Shown here: positions 44,573 to 55,222 of the stretch, in pieces
Layout: every line of letters starts with the position of its first letter
How positions within the stretch are numbered: position 1 is the stretch's first letter
DNA from: Tuctoria greenei
Lineage: Eukaryota; Streptophyta; Magnoliopsida; Poales; Poaceae
NCBI GenBank assembly: GCA_036927565.1
Contig: JAYESD010000001.1
Coordinates: 113,193,110-113,257,109 of the forward strand
Length of the DNA stretch: 64,000 nt
Direction of reading: 5' to 3'
Translations under genes and position numbers: made by a program
Notes under the pieces: generated by a model
Database searches by the model: none
Seen by the model: only the letters and a program-made list of their open reading frames with translations
Told to the model about the DNA's origin: nothing

Positions 44573-45409
44573 TTGGTCTCACAACCTCCAAATGTCAAGT
44601 ATGGACTCGGGTATTCTTATGGTGAAAAGCAAAATGCTATAAACCATAAGAATAACAAGGAACACATTGTCTTTGTCAAGGGAAACTCGTCTCAAGATAG
44701 AAAGCCTAATAATGTTGATAAGTCTAAAATTGTTAACACATATGAACAACAACTCCTATTTAGAACTTTTGATGCATCTTATGTTCTTATGCAAAGTAAT
44801 GTTGGTAGTGTTTATGCTAAACATGTTGGGCCACGCCATGGGATCACCAAGTCTCATGTGTGGGTGCCCAAATCACTTGTAACTAACCTCAAAGGACCCA
44901 AGCATCTTGGGTACCTAAAACCAAGGCATAATTTGTTTTTGCAAGCCTACTCCTCCAGTGAAGCAAAATTGGTGCTAGATAGTGGATGCACCTACCACAT
45001 GACTGGAGAAAGAGGGATGTTTGTTGAATATGAAGAAAATGAATATCCAAGCAAAGGCATCTATTTTGGCGATAACAGTCAAGGAAGGGTGCTCGGCACT
45101 GGTAAAATTGCAATATCATCTCAACACACTCTTTCTCATGTTTTACATGTCGATTCCTTAGATTATAACCTACTGTCCATATCTCAATTGTGTGACATGG
45201 GTTATAATTGCTTGTTCACTAATGAGGGTGTGACCGTCTCTAGAAGGAGTGATGACTCGGTTGCATTCAAGGGTGTGTTAAAGGGAAAGCTTTATCTTGT
45301 TGACTTCAACAAAGATAAAGCCGAACTTGACACATGCTTGATTGCAAAGACCAACATGGGTTGGCTATGGCATAGACGGCTAGCACATGTTGTTATGAAG
45401 AATCTTTAA
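44573..45409 (+). pseudogene. Copia B: end of gag, protease and GAG-pre-integrase domain
   Basis: The 278-codon ORF carries the pre-protease tail (WVPKSLVTNLKGPK), the aspartic protease active site LDSGCTYHMTG near 44975, the flap region with GDNSQGRVLGTGKI, and the GAG-pre-integrase motif WLWHRRLAHV near 45365. The residues expected for cleavage of the polyprotein are visible. A TAA at about 45407 ends it before integrase. Confidence 0.88.
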
Positions 45410-46056
45410 AAACTCCTTAAGGGCGATCACATCCGAGGTTTGAAGGATGTTGTTTTTGAGAAAGACGGGCCTTGTAGAGAGTGCCAAGATGGGAAACAAG
45501 TAGGAGCACCCCATCCCGCGAAGAATGTTAGGACAACAACGAGACCGCTCGAGCTCACATGGATCTATTTGGTCCAATTGCTTACATAAGTATCAACGGT
45601 AACAAATACAGTTTAGTAATTGTTGATGATTTTTCGCGCTTCACGTGGGTTTTCTTTTTGCATGATAAGGCAGAAACTCAAAGAACCCTCAAGAAGTTTT
45701 TCAAGTGTTCCGAAAAATAATTCTCATTGAAGATCAAGAACATACGAAGTGACAATGACACAGAATTCAAGAACACCCAAGTTGAGGAGTACCTAGACGA
45801 AGAAGGGATGAAACATGAATTTTCAGCACCGTATTCCCCTCAACAAAACAGAGTAGCCAAAAGGAAGAACCGAACCCTCATAGAGATGGCGAGGACAATG
45901 CTTGATGAGTACAAGACTTCAGATCAGTTTTGGGCTGAAGCGGTTAGCACCACTTGTCACGCCATAAACCGCCTCTATCTTCATCGCCTACTCAAGAAAA
46001 CGTCTTATGAACCACTCATCGAGCAAGTTGATCAATGTGTGCTAGATAGAGAATAA
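45410..46056 (+). pseudogene. Integrase of copia B (broken, catalytic Glu lost)
   Basis: A zinc-binding tail (cysteines near 45475) is followed by the DDE core: LVIVDDFSRFTWVFFL at about 45615, IRSDNDTEF near 45740 and QQNRVAKRKNRTL near 45850. In the last motif the catalytic glutamate is replaced by lysine (AAA at 45859-45861), a G-to-A change. Frame changes occur before 45570, and TAAs at about 45718 and 46054 interrupt it. Confidence 0.88.
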
Positions 46057-46600
46057 GCTCCATGTCAAGCGTTGAGAAGAATGGCGTTGGGCAATGTTTG
46101 ACCACAAGTTCCACCTCCAAATGCGAATGAAGAAGATGAACCACAAGTGGAGGTAAATGATCAAGGGGGAGCTTCTACACAAGATCAACCTCATGAAGAT
46201 CAAGATGATCAACAAATCAATGAGGGAAACCATCTAGGGGGAGAAGAAGATGATCATGAAGATTCAAGACCACAAGTGCCACATCCAAGAGTACATCAAT
46301 GCATCCAAAGAGATCACCTTGTCGACAATATAATCAGTGACATCCAAAAGGGAGTAACCACTAGATCTCGTATAGCCAATTTTTGATAACATTACTCTTT
46401 AGTATCCTCTTTGGAACCACACAGGATTGAGGATGCTTTGATAGATCCAGATTGGTTGGTGGCGATGCAAGAAGAACTGAACAACTTCAAACGGAACAAG
46501 GTGTGGGAACTTGTCGAAAGACCCAAGTTCAACATTGTCAGCACTAAATGGGTCTTCTGCAACAAGTAAGAGGAACAAGGGGTGGTGAGAAGGAACAAGC
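46057..46600 (+). pseudogene. Copia B: linker between integrase and reverse transcriptase
   Basis: An acidic Gln/Asp/His-rich segment (46147-46386: DQPHEDQDDQQINEGN) typical of the variable linker, followed by the start of the reverse transcriptase region (EELNNFKRNKVWELVERP near 46470). Stops at about 46384 and 46570. Confidence 0.75.
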
Positions 46601-47478
46601 CGTGACTTGTGGCCAAAGGGTATTCACAAGTCGAAGGTTGGGATTTTGACAAAACTTTTGCTCCCGTAGCTAGGCTTGAATCGATTAGAATATTACTTGC
46701 ATATGCTACTCACCATGATTTCAAGCTCTATCAAATGGATGTGAAAAAGCACCTTCCTCAATGGACCAATCAAGGAGGAGGTGTACGTGTAGCAACACCC
46801 CGTATTCGAAGATCAGGAGTTCATCGACCATGTGTTCAAATTGCGTAAGGCTCTCTATGGCCTCAAACAAGCTCCAGAGCTTGGTATGAGTGCCTTAGAG
46901 ATTTTTTGATCAAAAATGGATTTAAGATTGGCAAAGCTGATTGCACGTTGTTTACCAAGCACTTTGACAATGATCCATTTATCTGTCAAATTTATGTTGA
47001 TGATATTATATTTGGTTCAACTAACAAATTCTTTGGTGAAGAATTTAGTAAGACTATGACAGGTAGATTCGAGATGTCTATGATGGGAGAATTGAGATAT
47101 TTCTTGGGATTCTAGGTGAGGCAACAAAAGGAAGGGACGTTCATAAGCCAAACCAAGTATACTCAAGACATACTCAAGAAGTTTGGAATGGACAATGTGA
47201 AGCCTATAAAGACTCCCATGGCAACAAATGGACAATTGGATCTCAATGAAGACGGACCGAATTTGGATCAAAAGGTATTTCATTCCATGATTGGCTCCCT
47301 ACTTTATTTATGTGCATCTAGGACTGACATTACGTTGAGTGTATGTTTGTGTGCGAGATTTCAAGCCAATCCTAAGAAATGTCATTTGATAGTCGTAAAA
47401 AGGATCTTGCGATATTTAGTTCATACACCCAACCTAGGCCTTTGGTACCCTAAAGGTTCAAGGTTCAATCTCATTTGA
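46601..47478 (+). pseudogene. Reverse transcriptase of copia B (broken)
   Basis: Motifs in order: VAKGYSQ...FDKTFAPVARLESIRILLA (46609 on), YQMDVK, a frame shift near 46745, LRKALYGLKQAP in another frame (about 46845), the catalytic IYVDDIIFGS near 46990 (YVDD intact), then TAG at about 47113 and the ORF at 47116-47478 with TKYTQDILKKFGM, PMATNGQLDLNEDG and GSLLYL. The enzyme would have copied the element RNA; stops and the frame shift prevent that now. Confidence 0.9.
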
Positions 47479-47946
47479 TACTCCGATGCAGATTATGCCA
47501 GATGCAAATTAGATAGAAAAAGTACCTCCGGTACGTGCCAATTCCTAGGTAGATCCCTAGTTTCTTGGTCCTTCAAGAAACAAAACTCCATTGACTTATC
47601 CACGGCCGAAGGGGAGTATGTTGCAGCCGGGAGTTGTTGTGCATAACTCCTTTGGATGCGAAAAACTCTAAGGGATAACGGTTACAATATGAGTCGTATT
47701 CCAATCCTTTGTGACAATGAGAGTGCCATTAAAATTGCCCATAACCCCGTTCAGCACTCTAGGACAAAACACATAGACATCCGACATCACTTTTTGAGAG
47801 ACCACTAAATGAAAGGAGACATAGACATTTCCCATGTCAACACCGAAAAACAACTAGCTGATATATTTACGAAGCCACTTAATGAAAAATATTTTTGCGA
47901 GATCCGAAATGAACTAAATGTCCTTGATGCTCGGAACGTGGATTGA
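47479..47946 (+). pseudogene. RNase H of copia B (broken)
   Basis: Text includes YSDADYARCKLDRKSTSG, VSWSFKKQNSIDLSTAEGEY, then ILCDNESAIKIAHNP and TKHIDIRHHFLRDH, ending ELNVLDARNVD. In-frame stops occur at 47476, about 47644 and about 47806. The same last block is all that remains of pol in copia A. Confidence 0.88.
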
Positions 47947-48850
47947 TTGCATACATGTATGCCATCTTCAAAATCCATTGATTGTGTTATGAAAATCATC
48001 TCTCTCTATTTTCCCCGAAAAACTATTTCAATTACTTGATCTTGGTGAACTATGGTCATACCTTGATTGTTGTATGTCTACTGATCATATTCATCAAGAT
48101 TATTTGTGTGTTTTGCCTCCTATTCTTCTTTGTAACCACCTTCGAATATATATGAAAGGGCTAAATGCTTCTGTTCTGGTGACCACGGACTAGTCCGTAG
48201 TTACCCTGACTAGGCTGCACACTGTAGACTAGTCCAGAAAGATCTGGTAGTCCGGACTAGTCCGGTTGACCACGGACTAGTCCGATTTTTTGACTCCATA
48301 GCCCTAGGGCTGCCAAACCCTAATCTCCTTCATCCTCAAAATGTTCCTCACATTCTCTCTCCTCACTTGAGTGCCCCAAGGTGATTTGGCGATTTCTCCA
48401 CCAAATCTCTTCAACTCTCCGTGGAAAATGATCTTCGTCGCAAGGGGATCGAGGTCCACGGACTAGTCTGCAACAATAACTCCTCCAACTTCAAGAATCG
48501 AAGGATTTTGGTAAACTTTCTCCAAAACCCTAGAACCTTCAATTTCTTTTATTATGAACCAAATAGCTTAGCTCCACTAGTTAATACATGACTCCTTGTT
48601 GTATTACATCTAACTTGAGCTATTTTCGCATTGAGAAACACCATTAATTTGCTAGTTAGGGTTTGAGCAGTTGAACATCGGACTAGTCCAGTATTTGTAC
48701 GGACAAGTCTAGTACTCCGGACTAGTCCGCACATGAGCACTGGACAAGTCCCATTTTTTACTAGACACAACCCTAATTTCCTTCTACTCAATGCATTCCC
48801 TGGCCATCAATCCTTATCTATGTCTTATATAATCTTCTTGTCAGGACAAT
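47947..48850 (+). repeat. Post-pol spacer of copia B with internal palindrome cluster
   Basis: CGGACTAGTCCG occurs exactly at 48186, 48253 and 48273 and as close variants at about 48460, 48679, 48700, 48718 and 48741. This is the same motif as in the B LTRs, placed just upstream of the accessory ORF. A GT at 48511 and a tcttgtcag acceptor-like site ending at 48844 could bound an intron; this is weak. Confidence 0.82.
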
Positions 48851-49825
48851 ATCGAGCTCAAACGATGAGATTTCTAACTTTGAGGCCGAAATGGAACAAG
48901 ACTTTTTGCCTCGTGCTTCGACGGAGCAAAACAAGAAGAGGCAAGAGCGTGTTGCCGAACCGTCACCCACCCCACCTAGGAAGCGACGGAATGTTGCAGC
49001 AAAGAAGCCAGCTTCGAAAGCTCAAAAGATTTGATTGGCTCTAGCTCAGCGGCTCATCGCCAATCCAAAGGGAAAGGCAAATGAATTGCCTCTGGCCCGA
49101 TTGGACCTCTCAAGTTGAGTGCTCCAAGGCAGGGGAACAGAGACCCTGCTGAAGAAAGATTCAATGGCAAAAGAAAGCAATGTGGCTTCAAAACTCAGGA
49201 CGATTGACTGTTACAACAGTTCTAGGAAGGCAGCTGATGCAAGGTTATGTAGCAACTTCCACGTGGACTACTATAGTTCCGTGTATCTCACAATGAAGAC
49301 TCTGGTGGTCCGCAACAAGTGGACTGAGTGGAGCCATTTTGAAAGAAAAAGTTGTGGTGCTCTCGATGAAGTGGTAGAGGCTGCCGCGAGGCATGGTCTG
49401 GAGGATTTGTTTGCCATCAGATACAACTAGAATGATGAAGTCATTGCTCAGTTTTATGCTACCTGCTATTTTGCTAGTGACGAAGAGGAAAGGGTGACTT
49501 GGATGACTCATGGATCCAAGTACACAATGTCTTATGATGAGTTTGCGAGACTGCTGCACCTTGAGGACACTAGCACCAATGAGCTCATCATCCACAATGT
49601 GGTGTCTTTGAGAAGGACAAGATGATGTTCCTCTATGACACTCGCCTGAAATTCAATCCCCCTTCCACCAAGAACATGAAGCCATTCTTCATGGTTCTAA
49701 ATAGAGTGCTCCGGAAGACTATTGCTCCGAAAGACGGAGATACAGGGAGTGTCCAAGGCTATCTGAGGACATTGATGAAAATGATTAACAAGGACAGGAA
49801 GTTTGATGTTTTTGACTATATTTGG
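48851..49825 (+). pseudogene. Accessory ORF of copia B, 5' part (broken)
   Basis: In mixed frames the text runs from an acidic/basic start (ISNFEAEMEQDF; KKRQERVAEPSPTPPRKRR, NLS-like) to the domain at 49119-49825. That domain has FHVDYYSSVYLTMKTLVVR, WTEWSHFERK, VIAQFYATCYF (another frame) and YTMSYDEFARLLHL. The arrangement parallels the copia A accessory protein (VFYATLYIS, RYHLTRQTLGHILEL), so both are probably the same plant transposon-protein family. Stops occur at about 49033, 49117 and 49428; gypsy C splits the gene after 49825. Confidence 0.75.
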
Positions 49826-50689
49826 TGATGAGTAGGTTTAGGCCCGATCTTCCGAAAGGTATGTCGATTGGGGTGGAGAACTCGACGTTGATGATCCGTG
49901 GCACTCGAGCGGTTCGAGTACCCCTGCAATCACTACACCACGGCTCCGTTGGTTATCAACCGTGCTGCACACGCTTGACCTCGCCAAGAAGGCTAATCCA
50001 TGCAAGTGCAATCGAGAACACGAGCAAGAACGTCGAAGACACGATTAGGAAATCGCGAAGTTGGGGTCTCCCAAACCGTAAAACGGCGATATTATTGATC
50101 TAAGCAAAACCCACCGAATATGACCGGCGTCTGCAGTATTATAGGCAAGGGCTCGACCAAAACACGATTAGACGCGTCCCTAAAGGACTCTTACGGGATA
50201 CAAGGCCCAAAGGCCCGATTCGATGGCGCAGCACCGGACAGAAATCTGACCTCGAATTGTTTCGATGATTCCTGAAGACTCCGGAAGAATTTTGAGGTGG
50301 AACCAGAACCATTGGAAAGTTTATCTTTTCCTCTTTCCGTTCATATGTAGAACGTCGAAAAGAGAGTCCCTATGCCTCCTGGGCGTCCGTTTTAAGGTGG
50401 ACTGCTCCTGGACTCCGAGCTGTACTCGAGTCCGAGTTGTAAACTGTTTCCATCAACTTGTGGACGTCCCAGCTGGTTCTCCACGCTCCCACGGCCTCTT
50501 TCCTTCACTTTTTGATCTTCTCCATTATTCCTAATAACAATTAAATCATCACATAGCAATCTATTCTCAAACTCACATGCAAAAGAAGTTAGGAACGAAT
50601 TCACCTGCTGATTTAATAACCATGCTCGTGCTCTTGTGATTGGTCCTTGCAGTTCAATGTGCGTCTCCGCTGTTGTGATGTCCTCATCA
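49826..50689 (-). repeat. 3' LTR of gypsy C
   Basis: On the plus strand TGATGAGTAGG to CTCATCA. It is the 3' LTR because the polypurine tract abuts its inner end. Confidence 0.92.
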
Positions 50690-50886
50690 TCCTCCCCCTC
50701 TTGAATTGGAGTCGTCCTCGACTCAAGTTCATCTTCTTCTCCCAAATACGGTCGCAAATCTGAAATGTTAAATGTAGGACTAACCCCAAAATTGGGAGGC
50801 AATTCAAGCTTATATGCATTATCATTAATCATTTCAATGATCTTAAAAGGACTAGCAGCTCGTGGCATAAGTTTAGATTTTCTCAA
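50392..50886 (-). pseudogene. Pol C-terminus of gypsy C reading into the 3' LTR
   Basis: The minus-strand ORF has the integrase tail (LMPRAASPFKIIEMI, YKLELPPNFGVSPTFNISDL), an acidic DELESRTTPIQEGEDDED segment, then ELQGPITRARAWLLNQQV, and continues about 300 bases into the LTR. There is no classical chromodomain. In the CRM clade pol overlaps the 3' LTR and carries a short CR-type motif instead of a chromodomain; GPITRARA is in that place. The motif assignment is by position and wording only. A TGA at 50896-50898 separates this ORF from integrase. Confidence 0.75.
50690..50707 (-). other. Polypurine tract of gypsy C
   Basis: On the minus strand a caagagggggagga tract stands directly before the 3' LTR. 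Confidence 0.8.
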
Positions 50887-50895
50887 GTCGGGAAA

Positions 50896-51975
50896 TCACT
50901 CTTTTCTCAAATGTAACCACACCAAATCACCAGGTTCAAATTTTACTTCTTTTCTACCTTTACTACCTGCAATCCTATACTTCTTATTCATCATTTCAAT
51001 ATTTTTCTTTGTAGTTTCATGCATTTTAAGAATGAATTCAGATCGTTGTGTAGCATCCAAATTTAAAGTTTCACAAGGAGGCAATGGTAGTAAATCAATA
51101 AGGGCACGTGGATTGAAACCATACACTACCTGGAATGGACTTACCTTTGTCGTGGAGTGAACGGATCTGTTGTAAGAAAATTCTATATGTGGTAAACACT
51201 CCTCCCATAACTTCAAATTTGTTTTCAAGACAGCCCGCAACATAGTGGATAAAGTACGATTAACTACCTTGGTTTGTCCATTCGTTTGTGGGTGACATGT
51301 AGTTGAAAACAGCAACTTGGTTCCCAATTTATACCACAAAGTTCTCCAAAAATGACTTAAAATTTTTGCATCACGATCAAAAACAATGGTATTTGGCACA
51401 GCATGTAAACGAACAATTTCCGTCATAAATAAATCAGCAATGTGTGAGGCATTATCATTCTTATGACAAGGTATAAAGTGTGCCATTTTGGAAAAACGAT
51501 CAACAACTACAAAAATATTATCCCTCCCCCTCTTAGTCCTAGGCAATCCCAAAACAAAGTCCATAGAAATATCCTCCCAAGGTACACTAGGAACAGGAAG
51601 AGGCATATAAAGACCATCTGGGTTAAGGCGAGACTTAGCTTTGTTGCAAGTAGTGCATCGTGACACGTAGCGCTCGACATCACGCCTCATATTTGGCCAA
51701 AAGAAGTGTGTGGACAGCACGTCTTCAGTTTTCTTCACTCCAAAATGTCCCATCAAACCTCCTCCATGTGCTTCCTGCAAAAGCAATAGACGAACGAAGC
51801 TAGCTGGAACGCATAGCTTGTTAGCACGATAGTGGAGACCCTCTCGCAGCACATATTTATTCCAAGTTCTTCCTTCTCTACAATTTTCAAAAGCATCTCT
51901 GAAGTCCAAATCAGTAGGATATAATGCTTTAATTGTTATCAAACCAAAGATTTTATGATCAAGTTGGGACAGCAT
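50896..51975 (-). pseudogene. Integrase of gypsy C (catalytic Glu lost)
   Basis: A 359-codon minus-strand ORF. The HHCC module is complete (HGGGLMGHFG ... CTTCNKAKS). The DDE core has D in SMDFVLGLP and D in VFDRDAKIL, but the third acidic residue is lysine in TNGQTKVVNRTL (codon at 51268-51270), a G-to-A change on the coding strand. WLHLRKE at the end precedes a TGA. Without the third acidic residue strand transfer should fail. Confidence 0.9.
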
Positions 51976-52059
51976 GGTATAACGCCTAGATAATGCATTA
52001 GCAATGATATTTTCCTTCCCTTTCTTATGCTTAATGATGTATGGAAACGACTCTATGAA

Positions 52060-52485
52060 CTAAATCCATTTAGCATGTAGTTTATTCAGATTGGTTTGAC
52101 ACTTAAGATACTTCAATGATTCATGATCGGAATGTATGACAAACTCCTTAGACCAAAGATAATGTTGCCAAGTTTGTAATACACGTACTAAGGCATACAA
52201 TTCCTTATCATAAGTAGAGTAATTCGGAGAAGGACCATGAAGTTTTTCACTAAAGAAAGCAACGGGTTTACCTCCTTGTATGAGAACGCCTCCAATACCA
52301 ATGCCGCTTGCATCGCATTCTAGCTCAAAGGTCTTGTCGAAATCAAGAAGTTGTAGTAATGGTGCTTGTGTAAGCTTCGATTTGAGAGCATCAAAAGCTT
52401 GTTGCTGCTGTTCGCCCCATCGAAATGGAACTCCCTTCTTCGTTAGCTCATGTAGAGGTGCTGCAATGGTGCTGAAGTCCCGCAC
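52060..52485 (-). pseudogene. RNase H of gypsy C
   Basis: The minus-strand ORF contains the connection (FSTIAAPLHELTKKG), WGEQQQQAFDALKSKL, the first RNase H strand ELECDASGIGIGGVL, then YSTYDKELYALVRVLQTW and FVIHSDHESLKYL. The D, E and D positions are kept. TAGs at 52528-52530 and 52060-52062 separate it from reverse transcriptase and from integrase; each is one base from a sense codon. Confidence 0.9.
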
Positions 52486-52527
52486 AAAGCGCCGATAAAA
52501 GCCTGCAAGACCAAGAAAACTACGAAC

Positions 52528-53259
52528 CTATGTGACGGTTGTTGGGGCTGGCCAGCTGGTGATTGCTTCAATTTTTGCCTCATCCATCTCAATTCCCTGC
52601 GAGGAAACGACATAGCCAAGAAACGAGACTCGATTGGTGCAAAAGACGCACTTTTCAAGGTTACCAAACAAACGTGCATCTCTCAAAACAGTAAAAACAG
52701 CACGTAAATGATCAAGATGTTCATCATATGACTTGCTATAAATGAGGATATCATCGATGTAAACCACCACAAATTGTCCAATGAAAGCACGTAAAACCTC
52801 ATTAATTAATCTCATAAAAGTGCTGGGTGCATTAGTTAAACCAAAAGGCATGACTAACCACTCATAAAGTCCAAACTTGGTTTTAAATGCAATTTTCCAT
52901 TCATCTCCTAGTGCCATTCTAATTTGGTGGTAACCACTACGCAAGTCAAATTTTGTGAAGATGATAGCACCACTCAATTCATCAAGCATGTCATCTAGAG
53001 GAATATGATAACGATATTGAATGGTGATGTTATTAATCGCTCGACAATCAACACACATGCGCCAACTACCATCTTTCTTAGGAACCAAAAGAACAGGAAT
53101 GGAACAAGGGCTAAGGCTTTCACGAATGTACCCACGGTCCAAAAGATCTTGGACTTGTCTCTGAATTTCCTTAGTTTCTTGTGGATTCGCCCTGTATGCT
53201 GCACGATTTGGCAAACTTGCTCTTGGAATCAAATCGATCTTGTGTTCAATGCCTCTCAT
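52528..53259 (-). pseudogene. Reverse transcriptase of gypsy C
   Basis: A 243-codon minus-strand ORF with gypsy motifs in order: LPNRAAYRANPQE, VPKKDGSWRMCVDCRAIN, FTKFDLRSGYHQIRM, YEWLVMPFGLTNAPSTF, the catalytic VVVYIDDILIYS (YIDD in place of the commoner YVDD) and VSFLGYVVSSQGI. The palm and fingers are complete. It ends at a TAG at 52528-52530 inside the connection, so the polyprotein is interrupted. Confidence 0.92.
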
Positions 53260-54314
53260 CGGTGGTAAACCAGGGGGTATCTCGGGGGAAACACATCCTC
53301 AAACTCCCGCAAAAGGTTAGCAACAGCAGGGGACAATGCAATAGACAATTCATGAAGTGAAAACATGGCTTCTTTGCAAACTAAAGCATAGCACATCCCC
53401 TTAGTATCGAATAAATCAGCAAGTTCAGATTTACTTGCGAGCAACGATGGTGATTTTAACTTAATAACTTGCTGTTTTTCAGATTCTAATTTTGTTGCTT
53501 TGCCATCATGAATTTTACTCTTCTCAAAATGCACAATTTCAGCAGGAGTCATGGGGAGCAAAGTGATTTTCTTTCCCTTATGCATGAGAGTATATTTATT
53601 GGTTCTACCATGATGAATAGCATTTGTATCATATTCCCAAGGACGACCCAATAAAAGAGAACAAGCATCCATAGGAACAACATCAAAATCAGCAAAATCA
53701 TGGTATGAACCAATTGAAAAATGTATTCTCGCTGTTTCTGTTACCCAAACCTTACCGCTGTTGTTGAACCATTGAATGTGGTACGGATGAGGGTGTGCTC
53801 TTGTTGTCAAACCGAGTTTCTTGACGACGTCCGTGTTCACCAAGTTATTGCAGCTACCTCCATCAACTTTAATGTGTACACGACAGTCCTTGACGACGAG
53901 AAACATGTGGAAGAGGTTGTGTCGTTGTAGCTTGTCGTCGGTCTCCAATTTGGAGCTCAAGGCACGCTGCACAATGATGCTCCTATAGTTCTCCGTTGCT
54001 GCTGTACCAAGTACCTCTTCTTCGGTGTGTTCATCATTTGGATCTGTAAAGTCAGTAGCAAGAGAATATTCATCTTCAACATCCAAAGTAGTATCATACC
54101 CGCCATCATCATGTGCTATGTATGCTCGTTTGCTCGGGCAATCTCTCATCATATGACCAAGTTCCTGGCAGCAGTGACACTTGATGTCGGAAGTACGACC
54201 CGTAGAAGGAGCGGACGAAGAAGGCTTGAATGATGTCGCCTTGCTGCCTTCCGGCACGCGAGAAGGTGGAGCAGCAGGTATAGTTCGTTGGCCGCCATTG
54301 GGTGGTGTAGTCAC
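53256..54314 (-). pseudogene. Gypsy C: zinc knuckle and aspartic protease
   Basis: The minus-strand ORF begins at a GTG in the track frame, so its start is not native. It carries a CCHC knuckle (CHCCQELGHMMRDC, near 54180-54140), an acidic linker and a retropepsin-type domain (HIKVDGGSCNNLVN near 53870, later SLLLGRPWEYD near 53650). The active site reads D-G-G-S rather than D-T/S-G, which is seen in some plant gypsy proteases. It is in a different frame from gag. Confidence 0.85.
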
Positions 54315-55222
54315 TACACGGGGGTCAAAGATGGTGCTGTTTTGGATGGTGTAGTCGCTGCACGCGGCGTGAAGTTGCTCCTCGTGCGATGTTGCTGTTG
54401 TTGTCGGCCCTGCAATTCTTTTTCTGCCAACATAGCAAGCTGAAACAATCTGTTAACAGTATCATATTCCTTGTAATTAACAATGTCCTGAATTTCACGC
54501 CTCAATCCCCCATAAAAATGAGCTATTTTATGATCCATGTCCTCTACTACCCCACAATGCAACATACCTTTCTGTAACTCTTGATAATACTCCTCTACGG
54601 ACATGTTACCTTGGTCTAAACGCTGCAATTTTTTGCGAAGGTCCCGCTGAAAAGATGGAGGAACAAATCGAACACGCATAGCTTCCTTTAATCTATCCCA
54701 TGTTGGAGGGTCAGTTCCAGTTTTAACAAGTTCATTCCACCATATGATAGCAAAGTCCTTAAACTCACTAGTGGCTTGACAAACTCTATGTTGTTCAGGA
54801 ACAAGATGGGAACTAAATTTTTGCTCTACTGTCATGTCCCAATCAAGATAAGCCTCAGCATCATAAGCACCAGAAAAAGAGGGTATAGTAAATTTCAGTT
54901 TAGCAAAAGGATCATCAGGAGGACGATTATAATAATTGTTATGATTATTACCTCCCATACCTCGACGATAAAGTGGCAGTCTTGGCTGATTATTATGATC
55001 TTCCAGTTCATCATAAGCACTGTCTTCTTGTCTTCCAGCAAGAGGCAACCGAGCCTCAAAAGTATTCATCCGAAGAGCAAGGTCATCCAGTTGGTGAGTC
55101 AAGTTCGCCAATGACTCCTCCATTGCTGCGTTGTATTTGGCGAACATATCCGTCATGGTCTTCATCATATCACGTAACTCAGCATGTTGAACACATTCGT
55201 CATCATTGTCTTCTCCTGCCAT
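54314..55222 (-). CDS. gag: Gag of gypsy C
   Basis: A 302-codon minus-strand ORF starting MAGEDNDDECVQH at 55222. An N-terminal helix (MMKTMTDMFAKYNAAMEESL) is followed by the Retrotrans_gag domain at about residues 105-260 (FSGAYDAEAYLDW, DFAIIWWNELV, RFVPPSFQRDL, SVEEYYQELQKGM). The frame then ends in a Gln/Arg-rich linker at a TAG (54314-54316), while the zinc knuckle lies in another frame. A frame shift probably separates what was a single gag-pol frame. The capsid-forming part is intact. Confidence 0.87.
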   Translation of the reverse strand: MAGEDNDDECVQHAELRDMMKTMTDMFAKYNAAMEESLANLTHQLDDLALRMNTFEARLPLAGRQEDSAYDELEDHNNQPRLPLYRRGMGGNNHNNYYNRPPDDPFAKLKFTIPSFSGAYDAEAYLDWDMTVEQKFSSHLVPEQHRVCQATSEFKDFAIIWWNELVKTGTDPPTWDRLKEAMRVRFVPPSFQRDLRKKLQRLDQGNMSVEEYYQELQKGMLHCGVVEDMDHKIAHFYGGLRREIQDIVNYKEYDTVNRLFQLAMLAEKELQGRQQQQHRTRSNFTPRAATTPSKTAPSLTPV

